Positions 61,996-64,000 of a stretch of DNA of 64,000 nt are shown here, in pieces. The notes below the pieces were generated by a model. The model searched no databases. It saw nothing but the letters and a program-made list of their open reading frames with translations, and had not been told where the DNA came from. Positions within the stretch are counted from its first letter, which is position 1, and every line of letters starts with the position of its first letter. Origin of the DNA: Sphingomonas sp. Root241 (lineage in GTDB: Bacteria > Pseudomonadota > Alphaproteobacteria > Sphingomonadales > Sphingomonadaceae). A program made the translations under genes and the position numbers. The DNA is taken from assembly GCF_001428865.1 (NCBI RefSeq), contig NZ_LMIV01000002.1, positions 876,903-940,902 on the forward strand. Reading direction: 5' to 3'.

Positions 61996-62955
61996 TCAGG
62001 CTGCGCGTTCGGCGACGCGGCGTTCGATCGCCTGCCAGATCAATGCGGCGGTATCGGTGCCGTTGAACCGGTCGATCGCGACGATGCCGGTCGGGGACGT
62101 GACGTTGATTTCGGTGAGCCATTCGCCGCCGATCACGTCGATCCCGACGAACAGCAGCCCGCGCTTCTTGAGCTCGGGCCCGAGCGCGGCGCAGATCTGC
62201 TTCTCGCGTTCGGTCAACTCGGTTTTCGCCGCCGATCCGCCGACCGCGAGGTTCGAGCGGATTTCGCCTTCGCCGGGAATGCGGTTGATCGCGCCGGCAA
62301 TCTCGCCATCGACCAGCACGATGCGCTTGTCGCCCTGGGCCACCGAGGGGAGGAATGCCTGCACCATGTGCGGCTCGCGGTAGGCGGTGTTGAACACTTC
62401 GATCAGCGCGGAAAGGTTGGCGCCGTCGCTGCCGACCTTGAAGATCGCCTTGCCGCCATTGCCGTGGAGCGGCTTGACGACGATCTCATTATGCTCCGCG
62501 AGGAACTTGCGCGCCTCGTCGAGGCTGCGCGTCACCAGGGTCGGCGGCATGAACTCGGCATAATCGAGCACGAAGATCTTTTCGGGCGCGTTGCGGACGC
62601 TGGCGGGATCGTTGACCACCAAAGTGCGGTCGGCGATGCGCTCGAGCAGGTGGGTGGCGGTGATGTAGCCGAGGTCGAAGGGCGGATCCTGCCGCATCAG
62701 CACGACATCGGCGTCTTCGCCGAGATCGAGGCTCACCGGATCGTCGAAGTGGAAATGGTTGCCCGCGACGCGCTGGACGCTGACCGGGTGCGCCCTGGTC
62801 CAGACGCGCCCGTCTGAATAATTGAGGTCCTCGGGCGCGTAATGGAACAGCTTGTGTCCGCGCGCCTGCGCCGAGAGCATCAGCGCGAAGGTCGAATCGC
62901 CGGCGATGTTGATCGCATCGAGCGGGTCCATCTGCACGGCAACAACGAGCGACAT
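61996..62955 (-). CDS. gshB: Glutathione synthetase
   Basis: 319 residues beginning MSLVVAVQMDPLDAINIAGD (start chosen by GGAGG upstream and the family N-terminus). ATP-grasp features are RQDPPFDLGYI near 93, VVKPLHGNGGKAIF near 162-175, and the metal-binding end VGIDVIGGEWLTEINVTSPT. It joins gamma-glutamylcysteine and glycine with ATP to give glutathione. It is the usual gene between yraN and downstream genes in alphaproteobacteria; the distance to yraN is 43 bases. Confidence 0.97.
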   Translation of the reverse strand: MSLVVAVQMDPLDAINIAGDSTFALMLSAQARGHKLFHYAPEDLNYSDGRVWTRAHPVSVQRVAGNHFHFDDPVSLDLGEDADVVLMRQDPPFDLGYITATHLLERIADRTLVVNDPASVRNAPEKIFVLDYAEFMPPTLVTRSLDEARKFLAEHNEIVVKPLHGNGGKAIFKVGSDGANLSALIEVFNTAYREPHMVQAFLPSVAQGDKRIVLVDGEIAGAINRIPGEGEIRSNLAVGGSAAKTELTEREKQICAALGPELKKRGLLFVGIDVIGGEWLTEINVTSPTGIVAIDRFNGTDTAALIWQAIERRVAERAA

Positions 62956-62998
62956 TCGGCCTCCTTCGGAACTCCTGTAGGTGACGTATTGGACTAAG

Positions 62999-63373
62999 TC
63001 ACCCCATCCAGGCGTTCTCGATATGGCGAGGCAGCTTGCCGGGAGCAATGAGCATCACGTCGACGCGGATGTCGTCGCCCGGCCCGGCATAACGCGGCAT
63101 CAGATATTCGGCCGCCGAGGCGACCCGGCGAAGCCGCCGCTCGTCGATCGCGAAATCGAGCTCAGGGCCGGTCGCACGAGTCTTCACTTCGACGAACGCG
63201 ACAAGGTTGCCCTTGCGCACGACGAGGTCGACTTCGCCCGCCGGCGTACGCACCCGGCGATCGAGGATTCGCCAGCCGCGCAGCCAGAGCCACCAGGCGG
63301 CGCGCCTTTCGCCCTCTCGGCCGCGGTTTTCCGCCGCTTTCCGGGCACTCGTCGCGCGTCGAGGTCGTTTCAT
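62999..63373 (-). CDS. yraN: YraN/UPF0102 family endonuclease-like protein
   Basis: 124 residues from ATG at 63373; a short upstream extension is possible. The PD-(D/E)XK-like core is visible: GREGERRAAWWLWLRGWRIL near 24, the catalytic TPAGEVDLVVRKGNLVAFVE near 49-68 with Asp and Glu, and VKTRATGPE. YraN proteins are predicted Holliday-junction-resolvase-like nucleases of unclear role. The rsmI-yraN-gshB order is a normal core neighbourhood, here interrupted by a small gene on the opposite strand. Confidence 0.92.
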   Translation of the reverse strand: MKRPRRATSARKAAENRGREGERRAAWWLWLRGWRILDRRVRTPAGEVDLVVRKGNLVAFVEVKTRATGPELDFAIDERRLRRVASAAEYLMPRYAGPGDDIRVDVMLIAPGKLPRHIENAWMG

Positions 63374-63484
63374 CTGCGACTCCATGCACAAGGGCTTGGC
63401 GCTTGTTGATAACTTTGGTTAGTCTCCATCATTCCGACTCATGAGAGGCGGGTCGCACATCGTCACCGGGGGGTGCCGAGGACT

Positions 63485-63682
63485 ATGGAATCCAACGAGA
63501 GCTATTACCGGCGTCGCGCCATCCAGGAAATCGTGGCGGCACGCCACGCGATCACTGCGAATGCGAAGGAACGGAGGCGATCGCTCGCCGAAAGCTATGT
63601 CCGTCGCCTTTCGGAACTGACCGGTTCGGACGAGAGCTTCCTGCTCGATGCCAATCCGGCGCGGCTGCAAGAGTTCGCCTAA
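63485..63682 (+). CDS. Small charged protein between yraN and rsmI (65 aa)
   Basis: 65 residues from ATG at 63485 (a GTG 12 bases earlier is an alternative). The sequence reads as one long amphipathic helix (YYRRRAIQEIVAARHAITAN, then AKERRRSLAESYVRRLSEL) rich in Arg, Ala and Glu, without a signal peptide. Its stop overlaps the convergent rsmI stop by 4 bases. No family is recognised; it may be a nucleic-acid-binding or regulatory peptide. Confidence 0.55.
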   Translation: MESNESYYRRRAIQEIVAARHAITANAKERRRSLAESYVRRLSELTGSDESFLLDANPARLQEFA

Positions 63683-64000
63683 GCCTTGAGCGCCAGGGCG
63701 CGGGCGTACAGGGCCTTGCGGTCCAGCCCGAGCCTTTTGGCGACTTCGCCCGCTGCCTTTGCCGGCGGGAGCCGCGTGAGCGCTTCGGCGAGCGCGGCAT
63801 CTGCATCCTCCTCGCTGGCAGGCGCCGCTTCCCCCGGCGGCGCGACCACCACCACCATCTCGCCTTTGGGCGGCGCATCGGCATAGCGTGCGGCGAGTTC
63901 GGTCAGCGTTCCCGTCACGCACTCCTCGAACCTTTTGGTGATCTCGCGGGCGACCGCCGCCTCGCGGTCGCCGAGTCCCTCTGCCAGCGCGGCAAGGCAA
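63679..64000 (-). CDS. rsmI: 16S rRNA 2'-O-ribose methyltransferase RsmI, C-terminal part (5' end outside window)
   Basis: About 107 residues are visible, running into the window edge. The order LAALAEGLGDREAAVAREIT, then KRFEECVTGTLTELAARYAD and the C-terminal LPPAKAAGEVAKRLGLDRKA matches the end of RsmI, which methylates the 2'-oxygen of C1402 in 16S rRNA. The stop TAG at 63679-63681 overlaps the end of the small convergent gene. The N-terminal SAM-binding tetrapyrrole-methylase fold must lie beyond the edge. Confidence 0.88.
   Translation of the reverse strand, partial: CLAALAEGLGDREAAVAREITKRFEECVTGTLTELAARYADAPPKGEMVVVVAPPGEAAPASEEDADAALAEALTRLPPAKAAGEVAKRLGLDRKALYARALALKA

Overview
The window is a chromosomal segment of a high-GC alphaproteobacterium, most likely a Sphingomonas-like member of the Sphingomonadales. 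The evidence is two large TonB-dependent receptors, MetH split into two genes, a short F1 epsilon subunit, an orphan CpaF/TadA ATPase, the alphaproteobacterial rsmI/yraN/gshB neighbourhood, and many GC-rich intergenic palindromes. I see no rRNA, tRNA, CRISPR array, transposase or phage structural gene.

Layout. 1-5752: organosulfur-type oxidoreductases (nitroreductase, two luciferase-like monooxygenases, the second SsuD-like) facing a TonB receptor. 6041-10121: a membrane protein, three or four very small genes, a cold-shock protein, and a GroEL paralogue without GroES but followed by a 69-residue gene. 10385-11723: two tiny lipoproteins translationally coupled to an aldo/keto reductase. 11794-17509: methionine-cycle operon; a perfect 22-bp palindrome lies just before a fused ArsR-methyltransferase regulator, followed by metF and the two halves of metH. 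17718-20078: a small lectin related to the Ralstonia fucose lectin RSL, then an ABC-F ATPase. 20228-25987: LysR regulator divergent from an aldo/keto reductase and a zinc alcohol dehydrogenase, then an MFS transporter and alanine racemase. 26077-29955: a very large TonB receptor. 30196-33063: polyhydroxyalkanoate locus (thiolase, PhaC-type synthase, divergent PhaR). 33100-38613: a soluble chemoreceptor-like protein with inverted domain order, an exported methyltransferase-like protein, a doubled retropepsin with PDZ domain, and CpaF.

38618-44667: F1 ATP synthase operon atpH-A-G-D-C, unusual because a LysE-type exporter lies between atpA and atpG and a lipoprotein between atpG and atpD, with a terminator-like hairpin in the leader. 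44851-48195: exported TPR-like protein, RhlE-type helicase, PilZ protein. 48192-51359: GH43 glycosidase plus sugar-acid MFS permease behind a LacI-type operator. 51451-59109: Ada, DUF1203, two exported proteases, PriA, a DUF2490 barrel. 59267-64000: small exported protein, transaldolase-like aldolase, XerC-like recombinase, DedA, GshB, YraN, a 65-residue protein and the C-terminal part of RsmI.

Six composite palindromic elements of about 105-150 bp are scattered between genes; two of them (3189 and 14759) are both 129 bp and near-identical in their arms, and two sit inside operons. A separate bipartite motif occurs at 3109 and 17632. The least-explained items are the remodelled atp operon with its leader hairpin, the GroEL paralogue with its small partner, the inverted chemoreceptor, the RSL-like lectin, and the cluster of tiny proteins ahead of cspA. 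All family assignments come from reading the sequence and recalling family features; no database search was run.
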